64,000 nucleotides of DNA from Mycoplana dimorpha (GTDB lineage: Bacteria > Pseudomonadota > Alphaproteobacteria > Rhizobiales > Rhizobiaceae), in NCBI RefSeq assembly GCF_003046475.1, contig NZ_PZZZ01000006.1, forward strand, positions 99,445-163,444. Direction: 5' to 3'. Each line of letters opens with the position of its first letter. Within the stretch, counting starts at the first letter, position 1. The position numbers and the translations under genes are program-made. Of the stretch, positions 34,150-42,243 are shown in pieces. The notes beneath the pieces were generated by a model that saw nothing but the letters and a program-made list of their open reading frames with translations, made no database searches and was not told the DNA's origin.

Positions 34150-34542
34150 TCAGTCGACCGTCGCAATGCACTCGATCTCGATGTCGAAGAGCGACCACGG
34201 CCTGACCGCCACGCAGCTGCGAGCCGGGAAATTATTCGGAAAATACTCGCGGTAGACCGCGTTCATCTCGCCGGCGAGCTTGTTGTCGGTGATAAAGACG
34301 AGTGATTTGAACACATTATCGAGCGATGACCCGGCGTGCTGCAGGGTAAGGGAAAGCGCCTCCAGCGAAGCCCGCGTCTGGACCGCGATACTGCCCTTGA
34401 CGATTTCACCGGTCTCAAGATCGATCGGCGGCATCCCGCAGGTGTAGAGAAGGCCGCCGACTCGGGTCAACGCCGAGGTGGGAGCGCCCAGCTTTCGTAT
34501 CGCTTCAGAAATGATTGGAATTTCAATAGCTTCATGTTTCAA
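34150..34542 (-). CDS. RidA/YjgF family imine deaminase
   Basis: 130 aa cytoplasmic RidA-type protein. The end region NNFPARSCVAVRPW supplies the conserved Arg that binds the substrate carboxylate, and the C-terminus is IECIATVD. RidA hydrolyses reactive enamine/imine intermediates made by amino-acid oxidising enzymes. The start is set at TTG 34542 because GGAGG lies 8 nt upstream and the protein then begins LKHEAIEIPIISEAIRK as in the family; the frame is open to 34665 but the extra 41 residues are unlike RidA. First gene of the TRAP operon; it may clear imines from the nearby flavoenzyme pathway. Confidence 0.82.
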   Translation of the reverse strand: MKHEAIEIPIISEAIRKLGAPTSALTRVGGLLYTCGMPPIDLETGEIVKGSIAVQTRASLEALSLTLQHAGSSLDNVFKSLVFITDNKLAGEMNAVYREYFPNNFPARSCVAVRPWSLFDIEIECIATVD

Positions 34543-34894
34543 GGTGCCTGCCTCCGGATGCCGCTGTGTTTGCGTCGGGAAAGCTAAGCCATGAGTCCGG
34601 CGACAGGGGAAGGGCCTGCCTCGACTGGTGCCGACCGCCGGGAGTTCGTTCCGCGGGTCAAGCATGCTCGAGAGGCCACGAAAGCGCTTGCGCCCAAAAA
34701 CGCCGGCCGAAGCACTCGACCAATTCGTAGCAACAGCTAATATGCATGGTGCAGCGCGACGACCGGCCTAATCCCCGCCCGAGACGCCGCCCACTCTCCG
34801 AAGGACGATAAAGCGACAGACGAACAGGCAGCCCGGCGGCACATCGCCCGCCGCATCTGAGCAAATTCAGCGCACTTTGAGCAGAGACAAAGCC
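34543..34894. other. Divergent intergenic region, no gene seen
   Basis: The 352 bp between ridA and the RND adaptor gene must hold promoters for both, but no convincing -35/-10 pair or palindrome was found. No gene is supported. Confidence 0.5.
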
Positions 34895-36064
34895 ATGACG
34901 AAGTCTCCAGTGCTTGCCGCCATACTGGTTCTCGTATCCGGTCCCGCTACGCAGGCCGCGTTCGCCCAGAATGCCCCGCCGACCGTGACGGCCGCCAAGC
35001 CGCTCGTGCGCGAGGTCGTCGACAATGACGAGTTCATCGGGCGGTTCCAGGCCGTCGACGAGGTCGCGGTCCGCGCCCGCGTCGGCGGCTATCTCGAGGA
35101 AGTGCATTTCAGGGATGGAACGATCGTGAAGGCGGGAGATCTCCTCTTCGTGATCGATCAGCGTCCTTTCCGGACTGCACTCAACTCGGCGACGGCGGCG
35201 CTCGAGGTGGCGAAATCGACGCTTACCTTTGCCGAATCCCGGTTCCACAGGGCCGAGTCTCTGGTCACGAGCGGCAGCCAGGCCGTGGAGACCCTCGACG
35301 ATCGTCGCCGCGAACTGGAGTCGGCCCGAGCCAATGTGCGCGGGGCGGAGGCCTCAGTCGAGCGCGCCCAGCTCGACCTCGATTACACCAGCATCACCGC
35401 GCCGATATCCGGCCGCATCGACCGGCGCCTGATTTCGCCCGGCAGCCTTGTCGAAGCGGACCAAACGGTGCTGACGACGATCGTCAGCCTCGACCCGATC
35501 GACTTCTATTTCGACGTCGACGAACGCCGGCTGCTGTCCTACGCCGACACCGCGCGGGCGGCCGGCACCGACCTGCAGGAAGGCGGAAGCGGCCTGCCGA
35601 TCACGGTGACGATCGGAAATTTCCAGCACTCGTCCTTCAAGGGCAAGCTCGATTTCGCCGAGAACCGGGTGGACGACCAGACCGGCACGATGCGGGTTCG
35701 CGCCCGCCTGCCCAATCCGCAATATGTGCTGCAGCCGGGACTGTTCGGCCGGATCCAGGTCGCCGGCTCGCAGCCCTATCGCGCGGTTCTCGTGCCTGAC
35801 GAGGCAATCGGATCGGACCAGAACGAGCGGGTCGTCTACGTGCTCCAGCCGGACGGCAGCGTCAGCACCAAGCCGGTGCGGACCGGTCCGCGCATCTATG
35901 GCTATCGGGTGATCCGCGACGGGCTGAGCGGCGACGAGACGATCGTGGTCAACGGCCTCATGCGCATCCGGCCCGGCGTGAAGGTCACGGCCGAGACGAT
36001 CGTTCTGCCGCCGGAGCGACAGGATACGGCGCCCGAGACGGTGAGCGCGGAGGCGCTCCAGTGA
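34895..36064 (+). CDS. RND efflux periplasmic adaptor (membrane fusion protein)
   Basis: 389 aa AcrA/MexE-type adaptor. A signal peptide (about residues 1-26, ...VSGPATQAAFAQN) is followed by the lipoyl halves (ARVGGYLEEVHFRDGTIVK and TSITAPISGRIDRRLISPG) around an alpha-helical hairpin (residues about 100-145), then a beta-barrel and proximal domain. No lipobox Cys follows the signal peptide. ATG 34895 is used; the TTG at 34877 is less likely. It overlaps the pump gene by 4 nt and would link the pump to an outer-membrane channel that is not encoded in this window. Confidence 0.9.
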   Translation: MTKSPVLAAILVLVSGPATQAAFAQNAPPTVTAAKPLVREVVDNDEFIGRFQAVDEVAVRARVGGYLEEVHFRDGTIVKAGDLLFVIDQRPFRTALNSATAALEVAKSTLTFAESRFHRAESLVTSGSQAVETLDDRRRELESARANVRGAEASVERAQLDLDYTSITAPISGRIDRRLISPGSLVEADQTVLTTIVSLDPIDFYFDVDERRLLSYADTARAAGTDLQEGGSGLPITVTIGNFQHSSFKGKLDFAENRVDDQTGTMRVRARLPNPQYVLQPGLFGRIQVAGSQPYRAVLVPDEAIGSDQNERVVYVLQPDGSVSTKPVRTGPRIYGYRVIRDGLSGDETIVVNGLMRIRPGVKVTAETIVLPPERQDTAPETVSAEALQ

Positions 36065-39000
36065 GGTTCGCCCATTTCTTCGTCGACCGGCCGATCTTCG
36101 CCTCGGTTCTGTCCATCGTGCTGCTGCTCGTCGGCAGCATCGCCTACACCCAGTTGCCGGTCGCCCAGTATCCGGAAATCGCACCGCCGACCATCGTCGT
36201 GCGGACCGTCTATCCCGGCGCCGACGCCCAGACGATCGCCGATACGGTGGCGACGCCGATCGAGCAGGAGGTCAACGGCGTCGAGAACATGCTCTACATG
36301 TCCTCCTACTCCACCGCCGACGGCACGATGTCGCTCACCATCACCTTCAAGCTCGGCACCGACCTCGACCAGGCCCAGGTGCTGGTGCAGAACCGCGTGG
36401 CCGTCGCCGAGCCGCGGCTTCCCGAAGAGGTCCGTCGCGCCGGCGTCACCACGACAAAAAGCTCGCCGGACCTGATGATGGTCGTGCACCTCCTCTCGCC
36501 GAACGACCGGTATGACCAGCTGTATATTTCGAACTATGCCAAGAGCCGCATCCGCGACCGGCTCGTGCGCCTCGACGGCGTCGGCGACGTCATCCTCTTC
36601 GGCGAGCGGGAGTACTCGTTGCGCATCTGGCTCGATCCGGAGAAGCTCGGCGCCTATGGGATGACGGCAACCGACGTGGTGCAGGCCCTGCGCGATCAGA
36701 ACGTCCAGGTGTCGGGCGGCTCCATCGGCGGCCCGCCGACCTCCGGCAACAACGCCTTCCAGTACACGGTGACGACCGAGGGGCGCTTCTCCGATCCGCG
36801 CCAGTTCCGCTATGTCATCGTCAAGTCGACCGGGGCCGGCCGGCTCGTGCAGTTGCAGGACGTCGCTCGCATCGAGCTCGGAGCCAAGGACTACGTGTCG
36901 AACAGCTATCTCGACGGCAAGGCGGCGGTGGCCCTCGGCATCTTCGCCCGGCCCGGCACAAATGCGCTCGCAGCCGCGGCTTCCATCCAGGCCCTGATGG
37001 AGGAGGTTGCGCCGAGTTTTCCGCCGGGGCTCGAATATCGGATCGTCTACAATCCGACCGAGTTCATCTCGCAATCGATCCGCGAGGTCTACAAGACCAT
37101 CCTCGAGGCGTCCGTTCTGGTTGCGATCGTCGTGCTGGTGTTCCTCCAGTCTTGGCGCACGGCGATCATCCCGATCGTCGCGATCCCGGTGTCGTTGATC
37201 GGCACCTTCGCCTTCCTGCTTGCCTTCGGCTTCTCGCTCAACATGCTGACGCTGTTCGGGCTCGTGCTCGCGATCGGGATCGTGGTCGACGACGCGATCG
37301 TCGTGGTGGAGAATGTCGAGCGCAACCTGGCGCAGGGGTTGACGCCGAAACAGGCGGCGCACATCACCATGGACGAAGTGGGCACCGCGGTCGTGGCGAT
37401 TTCGCTCGTACTGACTGCCGTGTTCGTGCCGGCCGCGTTCGTCCCCGGCATCACCGGCCAGTTCTACCGGCAGTTCGCAGTCACGATCGCGGTTGCGACC
37501 ACGATTTCGGCGGTCAATTCGCTGACTCTGTCTCCGGCGCTGGCCGGAATCGTGCTGCGGCCCCACTCACATAAGAACCGGAGCGGCAGTCCGTTGGTCC
37601 GGCTTGTGCGCCGGCCATCCCAGGCTTTCAACGCCGGGTTCAGCCGACTCAGCGAGGGGTACTCCTGGATTGTCCGGCGCCTCGTCGGCACCCGGGTCGC
37701 AATCACCGCAAGCCTGCTGGTCTTCGCCGGGCTTCTCTATGCGACGTGGCACATGGGCCAGGTCGTTCCCCGTGGCTTCATCCCGACGATGGACCAGGGC
37801 TATGCCATCGTCGTCGTGCAACTGCCGGATGGCGCCTCGCTGGCGCGAACCGATGCCGTCGTCCTGCGCGCCTCCGAAATCATCCGCAAGACGCCCGGCG
37901 TGAAGAACGCCGTGGCCTTCTCCGGCTTCTCGGGGGCGACCTTCACAAACGCCTCGAACTCGGGCGTGGTCTTTGCCAGTTTCGCAAGCTTCGAGGACCG
38001 CTTGAAACAAGGACTCGGCGCGAACCAGATCATCGGCCAGCTCTACGGCAGCCTGCAAAGCATACAGGAAGCCTTCATCATCGCCGTGCCGCCCCCGTCC
38101 GTCCGGGGTGTCGGCAGCTCGGGCGGGTTCAAGATCCAGCTGCTCGATCTGGAGAGTTCCGACATGCGCCGGGTGCTCGGCCTTGCCTACCAGATGATGG
38201 GGGCGGCGAACCAGACCGAGGGCCTCACCGGAGTGTTCACCACCTTCTCGGCCTCCAGTCCCCAGTATTTCCTCGCCATCGACCGGGATAAGGCGCGTAC
38301 GCTGAACGTACCGATCCCCAACATCTTCGACACGCTGTCGATCAACCTCGGCACGTCTTACGTCAACGACTTCAACGCCTTCGGGCGTGTCTACCAGGTG
38401 CGGGCGCAGGCCGACCAGCAGCACCGTCTCGAACGGTCCGACATACTGGCGCTCAAGGTCCGGTCGGCGACGGGCGCGCTCGTGCCGCTTGGAACGCTCG
38501 TCGACATACGCGACGCCAGCGGCCCACCCCTCATCCAGCGCTACAACATGTACGTTTCGGTGCCGCTGCAGGGCAACGCCGCGCCGGGCGTTTCAACCGG
38601 CACGGCACTCGACAAGATGGAGGCGCTGGCAAAGCAGATGCTGCCGGCCGGAACCTCGTTCGAGTGGACCGAACTCGCCTTCCAGGAACGCGCCACCCGC
38701 GGCACGGCGACCTACATCTTCGCTCTTTCGGTGATCTTCGTCTTCCTGGCGCTTGCCGCCCAGTACGAAAGCTGGGTGCTGCCGCTTGCGATCATCCTCA
38801 TCGTCCCGCTCGCGGTGCTGGCAGCGCTGATCGGCGTGCATCTGAGAGGCATGGACAACAACATCCTCACCCAGATCGGCCTGATCGTGCTGATCGGCCT
38901 GGCGGCCAAGAACGCGATCCTGATCGTCGAGTTCGCCCGGCAGGGCCAACTGGAGGGAAAGACGGCGGTCGAGGCGGCGGTCGAAGCGACGCGGCTGCGA

Positions 39001-39252
39001 CTGCGGCCGATCCTGATGACCGCCTTCGCCTTCATCTTCGGCGTCGTGCCGTTGATGATTGCGACCGGCCCCGGAGCGGAGATGCGCCAGGCGCTCGGCA
39101 CCGCCGTCTTTTCTGGAATGCTGGGCGTGACCCTGTTCGGACTGTTCCTGACGCCGGTCTTCTTCGTGGCCCTGCGCTCGGCCGGCAGGCATCGCCCGGA
39201 AGCGCTCGCCGAAAAGCGCAAGGACGCTGCCCTCGAGGCGGCGGACCTGTAG
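36061..39252 (+). CDS. RND multidrug efflux pump (HAE1 family)
   Basis: 1063 aa, the full AcrB/MexF size. GTG start 36061 overlaps the adaptor stop. The first helix FVDRPIFASVLSIVLLLVGS and the proton-relay Asp pair in GIVVDDAIVVVENVERN (about residues 415-430) are intact, as is the helix near the C-terminus GLIVLIGLAAKNAILIVEFA. It is a proton-driven exporter of hydrophobic or amphiphilic compounds. No local regulator gene and no outer-membrane factor gene is present, so TolC-like channels elsewhere would be used. No disruption seen. Confidence 0.94.
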   Translation: MRFAHFFVDRPIFASVLSIVLLLVGSIAYTQLPVAQYPEIAPPTIVVRTVYPGADAQTIADTVATPIEQEVNGVENMLYMSSYSTADGTMSLTITFKLGTDLDQAQVLVQNRVAVAEPRLPEEVRRAGVTTTKSSPDLMMVVHLLSPNDRYDQLYISNYAKSRIRDRLVRLDGVGDVILFGEREYSLRIWLDPEKLGAYGMTATDVVQALRDQNVQVSGGSIGGPPTSGNNAFQYTVTTEGRFSDPRQFRYVIVKSTGAGRLVQLQDVARIELGAKDYVSNSYLDGKAAVALGIFARPGTNALAAAASIQALMEEVAPSFPPGLEYRIVYNPTEFISQSIREVYKTILEASVLVAIVVLVFLQSWRTAIIPIVAIPVSLIGTFAFLLAFGFSLNMLTLFGLVLAIGIVVDDAIVVVENVERNLAQGLTPKQAAHITMDEVGTAVVAISLVLTAVFVPAAFVPGITGQFYRQFAVTIAVATTISAVNSLTLSPALAGIVLRPHSHKNRSGSPLVRLVRRPSQAFNAGFSRLSEGYSWIVRRLVGTRVAITASLLVFAGLLYATWHMGQVVPRGFIPTMDQGYAIVVVQLPDGASLARTDAVVLRASEIIRKTPGVKNAVAFSGFSGATFTNASNSGVVFASFASFEDRLKQGLGANQIIGQLYGSLQSIQEAFIIAVPPPSVRGVGSSGGFKIQLLDLESSDMRRVLGLAYQMMGAANQTEGLTGVFTTFSASSPQYFLAIDRDKARTLNVPIPNIFDTLSINLGTSYVNDFNAFGRVYQVRAQADQQHRLERSDILALKVRSATGALVPLGTLVDIRDASGPPLIQRYNMYVSVPLQGNAAPGVSTGTALDKMEALAKQMLPAGTSFEWTELAFQERATRGTATYIFALSVIFVFLALAAQYESWVLPLAIILIVPLAVLAALIGVHLRGMDNNILTQIGLIVLIGLAAKNAILIVEFARQGQLEGKTAVEAAVEATRLRLRPILMTAFAFIFGVVPLMIATGPGAEMRQALGTAVFSGMLGVTLFGLFLTPVFFVALRSAGRHRPEALAEKRKDAALEAADL

Positions 39253-39417
39253 CGGTCAAGCGCGGACCGGCGCGAAAACGGTCTGCTGCGGTGAGCCACG
39301 CATGCCGCTCGCCTCATCGGCGAGCCATCCGCCCCCACCATTCTTCACCATTCTCACGGCCGGTCACCGCACCACACGTGCCGGGCCCGCCGCGCGTCTG
39401 GTTTTCAGGCATCCGGT

Positions 39418-40187
39418 TCAAGGGGCCGACAGTGTCACGCCGAGGCATTCCCGCAGGTTCGCCATTGTTTCTTCGATCCAGCGATCATTCATCATCTCGA
39501 GCGGCGCATTGAACGAGACGGCAACGTTGACTTCGTAGTGGCCGCGGCGCGGAACCGGCAGGCCGAGGCCGCCCTCACCCGGCAGGAAGTACCCCATATT
39601 GACCGCATACCCGCGCCGACGCGCCGCGGCGACCTTTTCCGCCACAACGTCGGCATCGACGTGTCGCAGCGAGGGATGGCTTGCATAGCGCTCGCCGTTG
39701 GCCTGGATGATCTGCGCGGCGTTCTCCTCCGACAGCATCGACAGCAGGGCCACGCTTCCCGCCGCGATGCCCATCGGCACGCGTGCACCGACGCCCATGG
39801 TGAATTGCCGGCGCGTGGAGCGGCTGACCATTTCGGCGCAAACCGCATCCACGCCGGCCTGCACCATCAGGTAGACCGTAAAGCCGGTGCGCCGGGCAAA
39901 CTCCGTCATGCCGGGCCGAATCAGCTGGATCTGCGGCTCCAGCCGCTCCTGCCGCTTGGCCAGCATGGGAACGGCCGGCCCCAGCCGGTAATGCCCGTAG
40001 CGCGCGGCCGGCTCGGCAAAGCCCTTCTGCAGCAATGCCGCAAGGCTGCGATGGCGGCCGACTTCGCGCTGCCCGTTCTCTGGGCGATCTCCGCCAGGCC
40101 AATTCCTTCCGGCCCCACCTCGCCGAGAACCAGCAAAATCTCAAGGGCGCGCTCTGCGTTGAGCGAGGAGGCAAGGCTGCCGGACAT
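39418..40187 (-). pseudogene. IclR family regulator broken by a single-base frameshift
   Basis: Reading from ATG 40187 (GGAGA 7 nt upstream) gives an IclR N-terminus: MSGSLASSLNAERALEILLV and GIGLAEIAQRTGSAKSAA. At about 40053 the frame leaves the homology; shifting by one base restores HRSLAALLQKGFAEPAARYG and the full effector domain to the stop at 39418. One missing C (minus strand, in a GCC-CAT junction) would explain it, giving an intact protein of about 256 aa. As read, translation yields an 88-aa fragment. The gene is divergent from the peptide-ABC operon, which it presumably regulated. A sequencing error in a short C run cannot be excluded. Confidence 0.85.
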
Positions 40188-40205
40188 CGGGCTTCTCCGA
40201 ATTCT

Positions 40206-40268
40206 GATATTTGGAACAATATCACGCCAACAATGACAATTAAAGGAATTTGTTGACAGGGGTGTCAA
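40206..40268. promoter_or_regulatory. Two palindromes in the IclR/peptide-ABC control region
   Basis: GATATT-TGGAAC-AATATC (40206-40223) and TTGACA-GGGG-TGTCAA (40253-40268) are perfect inverted repeats. Both lie in an AT-rich stretch between divergent starts and are candidate sites for the IclR protein. The second could also contain a TTGACA -35 element. The remainder up to 40423 has no gene. Confidence 0.55.
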
Positions 40269-40423
40269 ATTTCGGGCAACCTGTGGGCACGGAGAACAAG
40301 TTTTCCGGACATTGGGAGGGGCATCATCCGCCTGTTTCGCCTGCGCCAGACAACGGGCGCGGGGCGTCGAGGTGCGCTTGCAGGCCGCCTTCCCGCTGTC
40401 CGGTCTGAGAATAGGGCGTTTGG

Positions 40424-41365
40424 ATGCTGCCATTTCTGATCAAGCGACTCGGCTTCGCCGCGCTGACGCTGTTTTGCGTGCTAACCCTGGTCTTTCTGAT
40501 CGTCAGGATTTTGCCCGGGGATCCGGCGCTGGTGATCCTCGGCGACCAGGCAAGCCCGGCCAGCATCGCCGCGCTGCACAAGCGGCTCGGCCTCGACCAG
40601 CCGGTGCTCGTGCAATACGGCCAGTTCCTGCTGCAGGCGGTCCAGGGCAATCTGGGCAACTCGATGGTGACGGGACGCCCGGTCTCGGAAGAGATCCTCG
40701 CGGTCCTGCCCTATACGATGGAACTGACGATCGCAGCGCTCATACTCGGCGTGCTGCTCGGCGTTCCGGCCGGCGTCTGGGCCGCCGTCAAGCGCAATCG
40801 GCTGCCGGATTATGTGCTGCGCTTCATCTCGCTGCTCGGGCTTTCCCTGCCGGCGTTCGTCGCGGCGATCATCCTGCTGATGGTCTTTGCCATCCAGCTC
40901 CGCTGGTTCCCCGTGATCAGTGCCGGTACCGGCGAGACCATCGCCGACAGGCTCCGGCAGATGGCGCTGCCGACGATCGCGCTGGCGCTGATCATGATGA
41001 CCTACATCACCCGCGTCACCCGTTCGGCGATGCTCGAGGTGCTGAGCCAGGACTTCGTGCGGACGGCGCGCGCCAAGGGGGCCAGCCCCGCCACCGTGGT
41101 CTGGAAGCATGCCCTCGGAAACTGCCTGATCCCGATCACCACCGTGGTGGGCCTCTACCTCGGCATCCTGATTGGCAATTCGGTGCTGACCGAGATCGTC
41201 TTCTCGCGCCCGGGGCTCGGCAAGCTGATCCTGACCGCGCTGACCCAGCGGGACTACACGCTGCTGCAGGGCATGATCGTCGTCTACACATTGATGGTCG
41301 TCGTCGTGAACCTGCTGACCGACCTGACCTATGGCATTCTCGATCCGAGGGTTCAGTACAAATGA
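40424..41365 (+). CDS. Peptide/nickel-type ABC transporter permease, DppB family
   Basis: 313 aa inner-membrane permease. The first helix is IKRLGFAALTLFCVLTLVFL, the periplasmic PGDPALVILG follows, and the EAA loop reads VRTARAKGASPATVVWKHAL. Family members import di- and oligopeptides, nickel, opines or other large amino-acid derivatives. ATG 40424 is 236 nt downstream of the divergent IclR start. It ends in a 4-nt ATGA overlap with the next permease. Confidence 0.92.
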   Translation: MLPFLIKRLGFAALTLFCVLTLVFLIVRILPGDPALVILGDQASPASIAALHKRLGLDQPVLVQYGQFLLQAVQGNLGNSMVTGRPVSEEILAVLPYTMELTIAALILGVLLGVPAGVWAAVKRNRLPDYVLRFISLLGLSLPAFVAAIILLMVFAIQLRWFPVISAGTGETIADRLRQMALPTIALALIMMTYITRVTRSAMLEVLSQDFVRTARAKGASPATVVWKHALGNCLIPITTVVGLYLGILIGNSVLTEIVFSRPGLGKLILTALTQRDYTLLQGMIVVYTLMVVVVNLLTDLTYGILDPRVQYK

Positions 41366-42243
41366 CCGACACGACCGTTGCACCCTCGACGCCGATCGAT
41401 CGCAAGAGCAGCATTCGCGCCTTTCTCGGGCAGCTGAATGCCTCGACCTGGATCGGCGTCTTCATCGTCCTGGCGCTGGTTCTCGCCGCGATCTTCGCGC
41501 CGCAGCTGGCGACGCACAGCCCTGCCCGCCAGAGCATCATGGACCAGCTGGCCCTGCCCGGCTCCCAGTTCTGGCTGGGCGCCGACCAGTTCGGCCGGGA
41601 TATCTGGACGCGGCTGCTGTACGGGGCACGCTATTCGCTCACCATCGGCATGTCCGCTATCCTGGTGGCCCTGGTTGTCGGCACCGTGATCGGCATGATC
41701 GCCGGCTATGTCGGCGGCCGCATCGACATCATCTTCATGCAGGTCATGGATGTGGTGCTGGCGTTCCCTTCGCTGATCCTCGGCCTCGCATTGGTGGCCC
41801 TGATGGGCGCGACGCTGACCAACATCATCATCGCGATCGCCTTCACAGCGACCCCTGCCTTCGCCCGCATCGCCCGCGCCGGCGTCATCACGCAGCGTGA
41901 CCGCGAATATGTGCAGGCCTGCCGGGCGATGGGCTTCTCCGGCCCCCGGATCCTGTTCAGGCACATCATGCCGGCCATCCTGCCGGAGGTGATGGTGATG
42001 GCCTCGCTCTGGATGGCGACCGCCGTGCGCACCGAAGCGTCGCTGGCGTTCATCGGCCTCGGCCTTGCGCCGCCGACTCCCACCTGGGGCGGCATGGTGC
42101 GCGACGGGTTCGACAACATCCTCAGCGCCTTCCACCTGGCCATCATCCCCAGCCTCGCGATCCTGCTGCTCGTGCTTGCATTTAACCTGATCGGCGACGG
42201 TCTGCGCGACGCGATCGACCCCCGCCTGAAGGATGCTTCCTGA
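41362..42243 (+). CDS. Peptide/nickel-type ABC transporter permease, DppC family
   Basis: 293 aa partner permease. It begins with a polar N-tail and a first helix WIGVFIVLALVLAAIFAPQL, then the family motif LGADQFGRDIWTRLLYGARYS. The EAA loop reads VQACRAMGFSGPRILFRHI. ATG 41362 overlaps the DppB stop; the long frame upstream of it is a shadow. It shares one base with the ATPase gene start (TGATG). Confidence 0.93.
   Translation: MTDTTVAPSTPIDRKSSIRAFLGQLNASTWIGVFIVLALVLAAIFAPQLATHSPARQSIMDQLALPGSQFWLGADQFGRDIWTRLLYGARYSLTIGMSAILVALVVGTVIGMIAGYVGGRIDIIFMQVMDVVLAFPSLILGLALVALMGATLTNIIIAIAFTATPAFARIARAGVITQRDREYVQACRAMGFSGPRILFRHIMPAILPEVMVMASLWMATAVRTEASLAFIGLGLAPPTPTWGGMVRDGFDNILSAFHLAIIPSLAILLLVLAFNLIGDGLRDAIDPRLKDAS

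Noticed and set aside
40312..41361. Long frame upstream of the DppC-type permease
   Set aside because: It is a shadow of the DppB-type gene; permease homology starts at ATG 41362, coupled to the DppB stop.
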